Origin: Campylobacterota bacterium
Lineage (GTDB): Bacteria; Babelota; Babeliae; Babelales; RVW-14
Reading direction: 5' to 3'
Assembly (NCBI GenBank): GCA_020633995.1
Contig: JACKCO010000003.1
Location: 664,522 to 728,521, forward strand
Length of the DNA: 64,000 nt
In this document: positions 26,798 to 35,967 of the stretch, one piece after another
Layout: each line of letters begins with the position of its first letter
Position numbering within the stretch: the stretch's first letter is position 1
Translations under genes and position numbers: made by a program
Notes under the pieces: model-generated
Told to the model about the DNA's origin: nothing
The model's input: only the letters and a program-made list of their open reading frames with translations
Database searches by the model: none

Positions 26798-27463
26798 ATG
26801 GAAACGATAATGAATAATGTAGTTGATGAGAAAAGTAATGTGTTACAGGCAGAAGTAACAGCTACTCAAGGAAATAATGAGCAGCAAGTAGAGGTTGTAG
26901 AAAATAAGGACAGTGACATCCCGCTTAAGCCTATTGTTTTGCCCGATGACGTTAGGAGTAAAGTTGAAGGGATACTCAAGGCGTTGGAGATTTTAAAGGT
27001 TGATATTGAAAAAAAGAAAGAAACAGCGCAATTGTCGGGGGATTTGTTAAATACCAAGGTTGAGCGATTGGTAGAGAGCGGGCAGCTTAAAATTGACGAT
27101 AAAGAAGTTAAACGTTCTGTTGAGAGTGTTACAAAATATGTAGCGCTGCTTGACCGTTTGATTCAAGAAATTCTAGGTGAGCAGCAATATTTTATGTTTT
27201 TGCTTTCTTCCCCTCCGGCAAAAGAATTTGAGAGCAGCGAACAAGAGAATCATTTTTATTCACTTGTCGAAGTTAAAATCAAACAAGTTAGAAGCTACAT
27301 GAGGCGTATAAAAAAAGATCTTGATGTTAGCTACTCTCGTTATTCGCATGGTTTTGACATGCAAATGAAACAAATGTCTTACCTAGAACATGTTGTCACC
27401 ATGCGTGCTGCTCATGCCGCAAAAACTGAAAATAAACCAGTAAAATCAGCGATGGCTGAATAG
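26798..27463 (+). CDS. Hypothetical coiled-coil protein
   Basis: Hydrophilic protein of 221 aa without signal peptide or membrane segments. Residues 1-40 are acidic and rich in Asn/Gln/Val; 45-215 are predicted to be mostly helical with heptad-like spacing (GILKALEILKVDIEKKKE, TKYVALLDRLIQEIL, KIKQVRSYMRRIKKDL). I do not recognise a family. The first ATG is at 26798; a second at 26810 is also possible, and neither has a strong ribosome site. It converges with hisS, the two stops being three bases apart. A structural or scaffold role is possible but not supported by anything specific. Confidence 0.65.
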   Translation: METIMNNVVDEKSNVLQAEVTATQGNNEQQVEVVENKDSDIPLKPIVLPDDVRSKVEGILKALEILKVDIEKKKETAQLSGDLLNTKVERLVESGQLKIDDKEVKRSVESVTKYVALLDRLIQEILGEQQYFMFLLSSPPAKEFESSEQENHFYSLVEVKIKQVRSYMRRIKKDLDVSYSRYSHGFDMQMKQMSYLEHVVTMRAAHAAKTENKPVKSAMAE

Positions 27464-27466
27464 TTT

Positions 27467-28714
27467 TTATTGCTTTAAAAGAGCAACAACTTCAGTCTGC
27501 GACATTGTGGTTGTTGTTCCTTTTTGCATGTCTTTTACAGAAACTGTTGAGTTTTCTTGCTCATCAGGTCCAAGCAATAATGCATAGCGAGCACCTGTTT
27601 TGTGTGCTCGCTTCATCATGTTGGTTACTGAAGCAGTATCAAATATGATGTCAGTATGAAGTCCATTTTTAGTCAACTCGTAGCACAGCATGAGGCCTAG
27701 AGCTTGTTGCTCAGTTTGTAGTGGTACGACTACAGAAAGTGCAGGTTTTTGGGGAAGTGAATGTTGGTTAAGTGTTTGCTCAACAAGCATCATGACGCGG
27801 CCCATCCCAATGCCGACACCAATACTTGGTATATCCTCTCGGGCACCCACCCCCTTACCAAGTAGATATCGTCCACCACCACAAAATGCGCTTTGTGAGC
27901 CAAGCTCCTCAGAGCAAAACTCAAAAACAGTCTTATTGTAGTAATCAAGACCCCGTACAAGCATTGTATCAACGATGTAGTTGACCGAAAGGAGCTGCAA
28001 TAATTCTTGTAGTTGTTTCCACTCTTGGTCACACTCGTCGCACAGGAATTCTGTTATTTTAGGTGCGTTTTGGTAGAGGCTTTTGCATGTTTCATTTTTG
28101 CAATCAAGTGTTCTGAGGATGTTTTTTTCTTTTCTGACTTGGCACGTGGTGCAAATTTGATCGTTGTGTTTGGTTAAAAAATCAAGCAGATCGGCCTTGT
28201 GCTTTTTCCGGTCATCACTACAACCTAAAAAGTTGAGTTTTAAAACGTAATTTTCAAGTTTGAGTGTCTGGGCAAACAGTGTATCAAGCATACTCAAAAA
28301 GTGTGCGTCTTGCTCGATGTGTTTTGATGCAATAACTTCAATGCTAAATTGTGAGAACTGCCGCCATCGACCTTTTTGTGGTCGCTCGTGACGAAACATA
28401 GGCCCGTAAGTAAATACTTTCCAAGGTGACTGCTGTACGCCGTTTTCAACATATGCACGGATGATTGAAGCTGTACCCTCTGGCCTTAAGCATAACTGTT
28501 CGCCACTTTGTGTTTGAAAGGTGTACATTTCTTTGGTGACAATGTCAGTTTCTTGTCCAACCGCATGGATGAAAAGGTCAGTATGTTCAATAAACGGTGT
28601 TTGAATTTCTTTAAAGTTGTACAGTGCTAAGTGGTTGGTGATTTTTGTGAGTACAAAATTGTGTAATTCAAGATCTAACAGATCGGTAGTACCGCGAACA
28701 CGAGAAACAGCCAT
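27467..28714 (-). CDS. hisS: Histidyl-tRNA synthetase
   Basis: Class II synthetase of 415 aa that charges tRNA-His. The N-terminus RVRGTTDLL is typical. Motif 2 is in the stretch FTYGPMFRHERPQKGRWRQF, preceded by LRPEGTAS; the histidine-specific LVRGLDYYNKTVFEF and the motif 3 region SIGVGIGMGRVMM follow, and the C-terminal anticodon-binding domain ends the protein. A CxxC-type cysteine group in the middle (ICTTCQ, CKNETCK, CDECD) suggests a structural zinc insertion. AAAGGA lies seven bases before the ATG at 28714. Confidence 0.96.
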   Translation of the reverse strand: MAVSRVRGTTDLLDLELHNFVLTKITNHLALYNFKEIQTPFIEHTDLFIHAVGQETDIVTKEMYTFQTQSGEQLCLRPEGTASIIRAYVENGVQQSPWKVFTYGPMFRHERPQKGRWRQFSQFSIEVIASKHIEQDAHFLSMLDTLFAQTLKLENYVLKLNFLGCSDDRKKHKADLLDFLTKHNDQICTTCQVRKEKNILRTLDCKNETCKSLYQNAPKITEFLCDECDQEWKQLQELLQLLSVNYIVDTMLVRGLDYYNKTVFEFCSEELGSQSAFCGGGRYLLGKGVGAREDIPSIGVGIGMGRVMMLVEQTLNQHSLPQKPALSVVVPLQTEQQALGLMLCYELTKNGLHTDIIFDTASVTNMMKRAHKTGARYALLLGPDEQENSTVSVKDMQKGTTTTMSQTEVVALLKQ

Positions 28715-28944
28715 GCAGTGTCCTTTAACTTTTTAATAAAGACAGTTTTTTTAAAACAAGTTTACCAAAAAGCCTATCACGAGCGGTAAAAAAGTACAAA
28801 GGAATCTACGACCTTGTCCGGAAAGGTAAGCATGGCCATGGAACAAGCTGAAGAAATTACAATTTATTGATTTTTTTTGGGTGACTTCGTTACGTTTAAC
28901 TCAAAACAAAGGTGTGATTTTTTGATTGCTATTCGGGGTGTGAA

Positions 28945-30825
28945 ATGAAAAAACAAAATAAAGTGCTTCTGTTGTTTGTTTTTAGTTTGTTAATGCAACC
29001 GGTTTCTCTGTCTTCACAACAGTATGGGGTATATGCAGACTCAATGCAGGAATTTAATGAATTGTTTGAAGACATAGACCGGGACATTAAACGAGCAGAC
29101 GTTCTTTCTAAAAAACAGCTTGATGAGTTGGTGCTGGATATGCGTGATATACTTGATGAAGAGAGTGATTATCTAGAGCAGAGTCATACAGATACAATTT
29201 ATGATTATTTGCTACAACGATCTATCGCGTTTGGTAAGTGTGAGACGCTCAAAAATGTGTTGGATCATCTGCAGAACAATTTTGAGCGTGCAAAGCATGA
29301 TTCGCTTACTCGAGATAATGTTGTTCACTTATTATCTAGGGCATTGTTCGCTGCTGTTGCCTCTGCAAAAGTTGATATACTCGAACCTCTTCTTGAATTT
29401 ACCCCCTCATATGATCTTGACGTTAATACCCGGTTTCATGGGAAGACGTTGCTGCATGAGCTGGCCCAGGTTAACGTCGCGGGAAATGTGCTCAAGCGTG
29501 ATATTACTAAGGTGGCAAAATTTTTGCTTGCCCGTGGTGCTGATGCTCAACTGCGTGATAGCGATGATCGGTTACCACTGTTTTATGCAATTATTCATGG
29601 CAACCAGGTGTATGCTCAGCTGCTCATTAAGCAGATGCCAAGCAAAATATTGAAACAAGCAGTCGATTTTCGATCTGGAGATACGTTGCTGCACGATGCC
29701 GCTTGGAATGGGCTGTTGGATGTTGTTATTGATTTAATCAACAAAGGACTTGAGGTTGGTGCAGTTAATGCTCGCGGTAAAACTCCATTGCATCATGCGA
29801 TTATCAACGGTCAAAATGATGTTTTTGAATATCTGGTTTATCACTACTGTTTTCTGCCAAAAGGGAAAAAACTTGATATTAATATGACCGACTTTGAAGA
29901 AAACAATTTGTTACACGAGGCAGCACTTGCTTTAGGAAATTACGACCTACGCCTTTCTCAGCGTATCATGAATATTTTGTTTGCCTCGGGTGTGGACGTT
30001 AATGGCCTTAACGAGGGAAACCTAACACCGTTGAATTTGGTTGTTGACTTGGTTAACGATGCATTGGAATCAGGTAAAGACGAAGATCTTGTTGATACGC
30101 TTGAGGCTTTGTATGCTGTTACCCCTGGGCTTCGTATGTATGGTGCACACGTTGCTATTGATAAAGAGAAAGAAGATGATCCAGATGGTGACATGATTAG
30201 TGATTTTAATCGCTTTAGGAAGCGCTTGTACAAAAAGAAGGATTTATTTGAGCAACGGGGTAAAGTACTTGGTGTGACTGTTAAAACAATGGTCACAAAG
30301 ATTGCGGATTTGCTTAGAAAGGCTGAAAACTTTGTGGCGACAGAAAAAATTGTTGATCAACAGCGTGAAGCGCTTAGAAAGAGCTTTATTCGCTCAATGG
30401 TTTCTAAAAGAAGGTCCGGACCGCAGAGTTCGCAGAAAAGCCTTATGCCAACAGAGGTTCGCGTTCAACGGGTCAAGATGCGCCAGCAGCGAGCAATGCA
30501 AATGAAGCAAACGCTTGATGATTCGGTTCAACGCCAAGAAATGAGAGCGCCAAAAAAATATCAGGAAAGGATGCCACCGCCAAGACCAGCCCCACAAGAC
30601 ACGTATCAACCACCTCGCGTGGTGCTAGCAAAACCGGCTCAACCGCGTCCGCGGCCAGAGGGTCCTGCGCAGGCACCTCAGCCGGTACGGGCAACAATGC
30701 TGTCTCGTTGGCAATCGAAAAAGAAAGACATGAAGGTACCATCGGCGCAGCGTTGGAGTGGGCGTCAGACGGGGGGGAGTAGGCAAGAAGACGGGCGTTG
30801 GCGGTACGGTCGTCGTGAAAGATAA
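28945..30825 (+). CDS. Secreted ankyrin-repeat protein with Arg/Pro-rich tail
   Basis: Protein of 626 aa. Signal peptide at about 1-25. Residues 30-130 are helical; from about 140 to 390 there are roughly six ankyrin repeats, for example GKTLLHELAQVNVAG, RLPLFYAIIHGNQVYAQLLI, DTLLHDAAWNGLLDVVIDLI and GKTPLHHAIINGQNDVFEYL. Residues 400-480 are charged and helical. The last 150 residues are disordered, rich in Pro, Gln and Arg, ending GRWRYGRRER. Ankyrin repeats bind other proteins; with a signal peptide in an apparently host-associated bacterium, export to bind host proteins is likely. The basic tail could bind nucleic acid or act as a nuclear signal. A short inverted repeat separates it from the convergent ankyrin gene. 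Confidence 0.85.
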   Translation: MKKQNKVLLLFVFSLLMQPVSLSSQQYGVYADSMQEFNELFEDIDRDIKRADVLSKKQLDELVLDMRDILDEESDYLEQSHTDTIYDYLLQRSIAFGKCETLKNVLDHLQNNFERAKHDSLTRDNVVHLLSRALFAAVASAKVDILEPLLEFTPSYDLDVNTRFHGKTLLHELAQVNVAGNVLKRDITKVAKFLLARGADAQLRDSDDRLPLFYAIIHGNQVYAQLLIKQMPSKILKQAVDFRSGDTLLHDAAWNGLLDVVIDLINKGLEVGAVNARGKTPLHHAIINGQNDVFEYLVYHYCFLPKGKKLDINMTDFEENNLLHEAALALGNYDLRLSQRIMNILFASGVDVNGLNEGNLTPLNLVVDLVNDALESGKDEDLVDTLEALYAVTPGLRMYGAHVAIDKEKEDDPDGDMISDFNRFRKRLYKKKDLFEQRGKVLGVTVKTMVTKIADLLRKAENFVATEKIVDQQREALRKSFIRSMVSKRRSGPQSSQKSLMPTEVRVQRVKMRQQRAMQMKQTLDDSVQRQEMRAPKKYQERMPPPRPAPQDTYQPPRVVLAKPAQPRPRPEGPAQAPQPVRATMLSRWQSKKKDMKVPSAQRWSGRQTGGSRQEDGRWRYGRRER

Positions 30826-30828
30826 GAA

Positions 30829-30854
30829 ACGAGGAGCACAAAAGTGCTCCTCGT
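30829..30854. terminator. Inverted repeat between convergent genes
   Basis: ACGAGGAGCAC (30829-30839) and its complement (30844-30854) with a four-base loop. It sits between the ends of two convergent ankyrin genes, where a bidirectional terminator is expected. There is no strong T-run on the plus side, so efficiency is uncertain. Confidence 0.5.
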
Positions 30855-30868
30855 AGTCTGAAAAGATT

Positions 30869-32218
30869 TTAGTAGAAATAAGAAAGTAGGTTATCTTTAA
30901 GATGACCCATGGCACTCATGTCATCAGTTTTTCTAGTGATGAGTGTTGCAACGTGTTGATTCATAAAAGGAATTGGTTGTTTCCGTCTTGTTTTTTCTTG
31001 TATAGCGGCACGAATTTGCTCTGTTTGAGCATAATCAAGTGGTGTCTTGCCTGTTTCATCAACAGCTTCAGGGTCTGCGCCTGCGGTGAGTAGAAGTGAG
31101 ACTATAGCCTCATAGCCACCTGCTGCAGCGTGATGTAGTGGTGTTTTATATTCCCCGTCCCTAGGGTCAACCTGCCATGTATAACGATCTAGGTTTAGGT
31201 TTAAGGCGAGCCAATCGATAATCTCTTTGTTAGCATGATCCACTGCAATATGTAGTAAGGTTTTCCGTTCGCTTACTCCGCCGTGAAATCTGCTGTTTTG
31301 ATTGCCTCCCTCACTGAATGCTTTGTTGAGTTGCTCTATGTCTCCTTGTTTTACTGCTACGTAAGCGGCGGTGTCTTTTTGAAGCAATTCATTCAATTTT
31401 TTCCCGAGAGGGTGTTGGTTTATTCTTTCTGGAATGCAAAAAGGAGAGTTGCTAGCAAAGTTATGGGTGTTAGATTGGTCCAGTATGCCACGAGCAAATG
31501 CTGTCAGCTCTTCGTCGTGGATCGTAGTTAATTGTAGTAACTGGTTAAATTTTTCATCGCTACAATAATCTGATGCGGTACTTGAGTTGTTAAAATAGGT
31601 TACCGTGCCTGATTGAAAATATGATCCTGCCATTGCAGCAAATACAAAGCCTTTTAATCTAGGTTTAATAGGTGCTTTGAGTAGGAAATTATATTTTTCT
31701 ATCACTTGCTGTGAATCTACCCTATCTTTACCAAGAAGTCTGTTTTTGTAAGCAAAGATAACCAGGGTTGCAAACTCTGACGAACCGTGGCGGCTCTCTT
31801 CAAGGATTTCTTGTGCATATTTGGATAGATCAAAAAATGGATCTTGCCAGCAGTTTTCGAGCTGAGCAAGGAGCTCAAGTTTAGTTGGCCCTGTTAGTTT
31901 CGGAGCTTTGACCAAGAGTTCAAGCTTACGTCGAATAATTTGTTTGCTGACCTCCGTTAGTTCGATTCTTCCTCCCGTTTCGCTTCTGAGTTGTTTTATT
32001 CTAGGCAAAATAATATTGAGTTGTGTTTCTATAGGTAGTTGATCGAATAATATGCCAGCTTCATGTTGTGTAGATACTGCAATTTGGTGCTGTGGAGTTT
32101 GATTTCCAACTTCTAGTATGACGTGGTCTTGAGTTGTTCTTCTTTCTTCTGCAGCGGAAATATGTGTGGTTACAAGTGCTGCTGCTATTGAGAAAAGTAA
32201 TATATTTTTTTTGTTCAT
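30869..32218 (-). CDS. Secreted ankyrin-repeat protein, possible degenerate F-box
   Basis: Protein of 449 aa with a signal peptide at about 1-22 (NILLFSIAAALVTTHISA). At residues 57-72 the stretch LFDQLPIETQLNIIL has the spacing of an F-box start (compare SLPTEILVLILGYL in the gene at 56786), though the rest of that domain is not convincing. A long helical section follows. Three ankyrin repeats lie near the C-terminus: ERKTLLHIAVDHANKEIIDWL, YKTPLHHAAAGGYEAIVSLL and GKTPLDYAQTEQIRAAI. It is the only minus-strand gene in this ankyrin group. Likely exported; the function is not known beyond protein binding. Confidence 0.82.
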   Translation of the reverse strand: MNKKNILLFSIAAALVTTHISAAEERRTTQDHVILEVGNQTPQHQIAVSTQHEAGILFDQLPIETQLNIILPRIKQLRSETGGRIELTEVSKQIIRRKLELLVKAPKLTGPTKLELLAQLENCWQDPFFDLSKYAQEILEESRHGSSEFATLVIFAYKNRLLGKDRVDSQQVIEKYNFLLKAPIKPRLKGFVFAAMAGSYFQSGTVTYFNNSSTASDYCSDEKFNQLLQLTTIHDEELTAFARGILDQSNTHNFASNSPFCIPERINQHPLGKKLNELLQKDTAAYVAVKQGDIEQLNKAFSEGGNQNSRFHGGVSERKTLLHIAVDHANKEIIDWLALNLNLDRYTWQVDPRDGEYKTPLHHAAAGGYEAIVSLLLTAGADPEAVDETGKTPLDYAQTEQIRAAIQEKTRRKQPIPFMNQHVATLITRKTDDMSAMGHLKDNLLSYFY

Positions 32219-32600
32219 AAAAAATCCTTAAAATGTGCATTTAACATTCAATACTTTTGGTTGTTCTGTGCTTGCGTTGCACTGAATCATATAGTGTTGA
32301 CTTTCAGCATTCGCTTAACATGGCCCCTTCGAGTTAATGGTTTAAACGCAAGGTAGTCAGGTATTCTAAAGATGATTATCTAACATGTATTCTAAAGATG
32401 ATTATCTAACATGGCAAGTTACGTCTTTGCTTCTAGTGTTTTTAAAAAAAATCTGTTTGTATCAAGGCTTTGCAGTCTTTAATTTCCATTTGTTGACTTA
32501 TTTACCTGAATGGCTCTATTTTAAATTTATATTAGTATAATTAATGAGTCTTTGGGGAGACTCATCATTATGTTACAGTTTTGTTGAGGGGGGCGTTACC
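32219..32600. other. Intergenic region between divergent ankyrin genes
   Basis: The 382 bases separate the starts of the minus-strand 30869-32218 gene and the plus-strand 32601 gene, so promoters for both should be here. TTGACT and TATAAT-like hexamers occur (for example TATAAT near 32535) but without clean spacing. The only definite structure is the tandem 26-base repeat at 32362-32413. No coding frame or RNA gene seen. Confidence 0.5.
32362..32413. repeat. Tandem duplication of a 26-base unit
   Basis: The unit starting TATTCTAAAGATGATTATCT and ending AACATG occurs twice, exactly and back to back, at 32362-32387 and 32388-32413. It lies about 145 bases upstream of the divergent ankyrin gene. 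It could be a recent slip or a doubled regulator site. Confidence 0.9.
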
Positions 32601-34712
32601 ATGAAACGTATTCGTATTTTATATGCTCTAGTTTGGGCATTATCTATTTTTTCCTGCGTTTTTGCAGGAGAGCAAAATCACTATGATTTGTTGCAACTTC
32701 CAACTGATGTTACACAAGATGCTATTGATGCAACATTTTATCTTATTTTTAAAGAATTTCCTGACGCTGAGCTGGATAAGCTACATGCTGCGGGTCAGAT
32801 TAATGCAGATACACTGACAGAGCGGTTCAATACCTTAGATGCTCAATATGAGACTTCTGATCGAGATTTGTATGATGCGCCAGGGATCACACCACCAGAT
32901 GTTGCAAAGCTGGTGGCGGCTGTAGTTTTGATGGATCCTACAACGCGAGCGGAATATGACAAAACGTTGGGACAGCAAGAACCTCCAGTTGATTCTTCAG
33001 ATCAGCCACCAGTAGAACCTGTTCAAGATGTACCTCCAGTGGAGGAGCCGGCTGAGCCAGCTGTTGATCAAGCAACACTCAATGAAGATTTGTATAATGC
33101 ATTTATTGATGGGCAGCAAGAGCAAATGAGAGATCTCATTGGTCTTGGCGCTGATCTTAATGCAAAATTTGATGGCATGACCATCTTGCATCATGCAATT
33201 GGGTATGGTGATGTAGTAGAAATTCAGGTATTGCTTGGTATGGGCTTTGACCCGAATATCTTGACCGACGAGCGCGAAGTAGAGGGAAGTCGTGGGCCAG
33301 TTGTTGTGCCACCACGTTCGGCATTAGGACTTGTTGCAGATTCCATGATTGCAGCGCGAGGACCACAGGCATCTGTTCAGGCAACACGTCAGAATCTTCT
33401 GCTTATAACGCAAATGTTGTTAGATGGTGGAGCGATTGCCTCAGAAGGTTTTATCAATGGCGTCAGTGCAAGTATAGCCTCTATGGGGCGCAATAAATCT
33501 CCTGAGCATGATCAATTTGTTAACTTACTAGGTGGCCAGCCAGCAGTTGTTCAACCACAGCCGCTGCCTGTTGAGCCGGCGCCAGGTCCTGTTGCACCAT
33601 CGGTAGAGCCTGCTGTACTACCTGCTCAACCAGCTCCTGTTGCACCAAAACCAGCTCCAGTTCAACCTGCTGCTGAACAGCAGGTTGCGGGTGAGGCTGA
33701 TCCAAACTTTACGTTGCATTTGGCAGTTGTTGAAGGAAATATTGCATCAGCTACGCAAGCCCTTGCAGCGGGTGCAGATATTAACTTAAAAGATGCTGAT
33801 GAGCTTTCGCCGCTTATGAAGTCGGTCATGCAGGGTAATTTGGAGCTAGTTCAATTGCTCGTGAACAACAATGCCGATGTTAATACAAAAGCAAAAGCAG
33901 ATCAACAGGGTCTTGCGATGACATGTGTGCATGCTGCGGTGATGTTGTTTTCCAGTAATCCAACAGTCGCACCTGCAATTCTTGAATTGCTGCTGAGTAA
34001 AGGAGCGGATGTTAATGCCACCGATATGCAAGGATCAACTCCAATGCACTGGGCATTGAACATTAAGTCTGCCGAGGCTGTTGAAGTTCTTGCAAAGCAT
34101 GGAGCTAAAACTGATATCAAAAATCAGGCGGGAAGTAGTGCCGAAACACTTGCGCAGGCATGGAGATCACAAAAAGACGTTTCTGATGCTAAAACAAGAA
34201 TTATGAAAGTATTTGCTCCTCAGCTACAAGCGACAGAAAAACAGGTTCAGGCTGCAGCGGTTGCTAAAAGGAGTGAGCCATATAAGCGTAAATATCGAAC
34301 CTTTAGCCGTCCTATCAGCAGGTATCGTGGACTTCGTCGAAGCAGATCTGCCTCAGACATTAGAAGCCAAGCACGTGGTCAACGTGGCAGACGTGCTGGT
34401 AGACGTGATGCTCGAGGTAAGGCTGTGGGGCGTCAATCAGCACGAGGGCAGCAAGCTCGTAGTACGCGTCGCCAAAGAGGAGCAGAGGGACTGGTAAGAG
34501 GAGGCCGTCGAGCGACCGGAAGAGCTGCTGCAGGACAAGCTGTGCGTGGTGCTGGCCGTATGCAAGATCAGCGTGTTTTGCCTGAGGCGAATGTTCGTGC
34601 TTCGGGTACTAGTGCTGGGGCAGCAGTAAGAGGACGGGCTGCTCGTGTTGCACGTGAAGCGGCAGAAGTAGATTATGTAGATGAGATTGTAGATGAAGGG
34701 CCGATGCCTTAG
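32601..34712 (+). CDS. Secreted protein: degenerate J domain, ankyrin repeats, Arg-rich tail
   Basis: Protein of 703 aa from ATG 32601, chosen because GAGGGGG lies upstream and a signal peptide follows immediately (1-22). Residues 26-122 resemble a J domain: HYDLLQLPTDVTQDAID, then FPDAEL where the HPD motif should be (His replaced by Phe), and MDPTTRAEYDKTL at its end, with an insertion in between. Ankyrin repeats lie at about 165-225 and 370-520 (TILHHAIGYGDVVEIQVLL, LSPLMKSVMQGNLELVQLL, STPMHWALN). A Pro/Gln/Ala-rich linker separates them. Residues 575-690 are very Arg-rich (RRSRSASDIR, RGQRGRRAGRR). Export to the host and nucleic-acid binding or nuclear targeting are inferences. A strong terminator follows. 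Confidence 0.82.
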   Translation: MKRIRILYALVWALSIFSCVFAGEQNHYDLLQLPTDVTQDAIDATFYLIFKEFPDAELDKLHAAGQINADTLTERFNTLDAQYETSDRDLYDAPGITPPDVAKLVAAVVLMDPTTRAEYDKTLGQQEPPVDSSDQPPVEPVQDVPPVEEPAEPAVDQATLNEDLYNAFIDGQQEQMRDLIGLGADLNAKFDGMTILHHAIGYGDVVEIQVLLGMGFDPNILTDEREVEGSRGPVVVPPRSALGLVADSMIAARGPQASVQATRQNLLLITQMLLDGGAIASEGFINGVSASIASMGRNKSPEHDQFVNLLGGQPAVVQPQPLPVEPAPGPVAPSVEPAVLPAQPAPVAPKPAPVQPAAEQQVAGEADPNFTLHLAVVEGNIASATQALAAGADINLKDADELSPLMKSVMQGNLELVQLLVNNNADVNTKAKADQQGLAMTCVHAAVMLFSSNPTVAPAILELLLSKGADVNATDMQGSTPMHWALNIKSAEAVEVLAKHGAKTDIKNQAGSSAETLAQAWRSQKDVSDAKTRIMKVFAPQLQATEKQVQAAAVAKRSEPYKRKYRTFSRPISRYRGLRRSRSASDIRSQARGQRGRRAGRRDARGKAVGRQSARGQQARSTRRQRGAEGLVRGGRRATGRAAAGQAVRGAGRMQDQRVLPEANVRASGTSAGAAVRGRAARVAREAAEVDYVDEIVDEGPMP

Positions 34713-34750
34713 TTGTTTCCTGTTAAGCTCTGTTTTAGAATATCGATTTA

Positions 34751-34798
34751 AAATGAAAGGCCATGTATTTTTACATGGCCTTTCATTTGCCTTTTATC
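34751..34798 (+). terminator. Rho-independent terminator
   Basis: A 17-bp perfect stem, AAATGAAAGGCCATGTA (34751-34767) with its complement at 34772-34788, four-T loop, followed by GCCTTTTATC. It ends the 32601-34712 gene before galE. Confidence 0.88.
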
Positions 34799-34870
34799 TA
34801 GTCTGTTGCTAGGCTCAGCCAAAGATTGAAAAAAAGCTGTGAAAGCAGGTAAAAAGGAGTGAGTCTTGTA

Positions 34871-35866
34871 ATGAGTGGAACAATCTTGGTTATCGGTGGT
34901 GCAGGTTATATTGGCTCATGTACCGCCCATCTTTTACATCAGTCTGGGTGTAATGTTATAGTACTTGATAGTTTGTTGCATGGGCAAAAATTTTTACTCC
35001 CATCTGTTCAGTTAATTCAAGATGATATGGGCAATTCCGCTATTCTTGAGCGTATTTTCAAGCAATACCCAATTAAAGCAGTCATGCTTTTTGGGGCGCT
35101 CATTGAAGTAGGTGAGTCGGTCAAGTACCCTGCCCGCTTTTATGACAACAATGTCAAAAGAATTTTAACGTTGCTTGATAGCATGCTTGAGTATGGTGTT
35201 GGGACATTGATTTTTTCTTCAAGCTGTGCCGTGTATGGTGTGCCTGAATACACGCCTATGGATGAGTATCACCCTCGCAATCCCGTCAATGCTTATGGCA
35301 AAACGAAGTTAACAATAGAGTTTGCCTTGCAGGATTATGCTCAAGCTTATGGGTTACATTATGTCGCACTACGCTATTTTAATGCCGCTGGTGCGTTGCC
35401 AGACTACGGCCTTGGCGAGCAACATGATCCTGAAACACACGTTTTACCACTATTGCTGCGCGCTGCACTCAATAAAAAGCCATTTACCATTTGGGGCACA
35501 GATTATGATACGAGAGATGGTTCTTGTGTGCGCGATTTTATTCATGTTCATGATATTGCTCATGCACACTTGCAGGCATTGCACTATCTTGTAGAAGGTG
35601 GGAGCAGTGATGCTTTTAATTTGGGTACTGGCCATGGCTATACTATTAAAGAATTGGTTCAGGCTGTGGAAAGAACATGCAACGTAAATGTCGATGTTAT
35701 TCATGAACAAAGACGTGGAGGTGATGTTGCAGTACTTGTTGCAAATCATGCTAAAGCGACATCTGTTCTTGGTTGGCAGCCGGTCCATTCTCAACTGCAA
35801 AATATTGTTAGTTCTGCGCTTGAGTGGGAAGTAAAAAAACGACTGCTCTTTGATAAGGTGCAGTGA
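34871..35866 (+). CDS. galE: UDP-glucose 4-epimerase
   Basis: SDR-family enzyme of 331 aa that interconverts UDP-glucose and UDP-galactose (or the GlcNAc forms) using bound NAD. Seen: ILVIGGAGYIGSCTAHLL at the N-terminus, FSSSCAVYG with the catalytic Ser, NAYGKTKL with Tyr-x3-Lys, then LRYFNAAGA and the C-terminal VRDFIHVHDIAHAHLQAL. ATG at 34871 is used because AAAAAGGAG at 34851-34859 lies at a suitable distance; an in-frame GTG at 34859 lies inside that site. It opens the second glycan block. About 100 bases separate it from the next gene. Confidence 0.95.
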   Translation: MSGTILVIGGAGYIGSCTAHLLHQSGCNVIVLDSLLHGQKFLLPSVQLIQDDMGNSAILERIFKQYPIKAVMLFGALIEVGESVKYPARFYDNNVKRILTLLDSMLEYGVGTLIFSSSCAVYGVPEYTPMDEYHPRNPVNAYGKTKLTIEFALQDYAQAYGLHYVALRYFNAAGALPDYGLGEQHDPETHVLPLLLRAALNKKPFTIWGTDYDTRDGSCVRDFIHVHDIAHAHLQALHYLVEGGSSDAFNLGTGHGYTIKELVQAVERTCNVNVDVIHEQRRGGDVAVLVANHAKATSVLGWQPVHSQLQNIVSSALEWEVKKRLLFDKVQ

Positions 35867-35967
35867 TAAACTGTTGTCAGGGCAGTAGTAAATTCGTTAT
35901 ACCTTAAAAAACAAGGCAGGGTAAGCTTTGTTAAATGTTGGGCTTTGAAAGAGAGAAGAGGAGAGTC

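Noticed and set aside
33540..33690. Repetitive CAACCAGCTCCTGTT-like sequence
   Set aside because: It is the coding sequence of a Pro/Gln/Ala linker in the 32601 protein, not an independent DNA repeat or CRISPR array.
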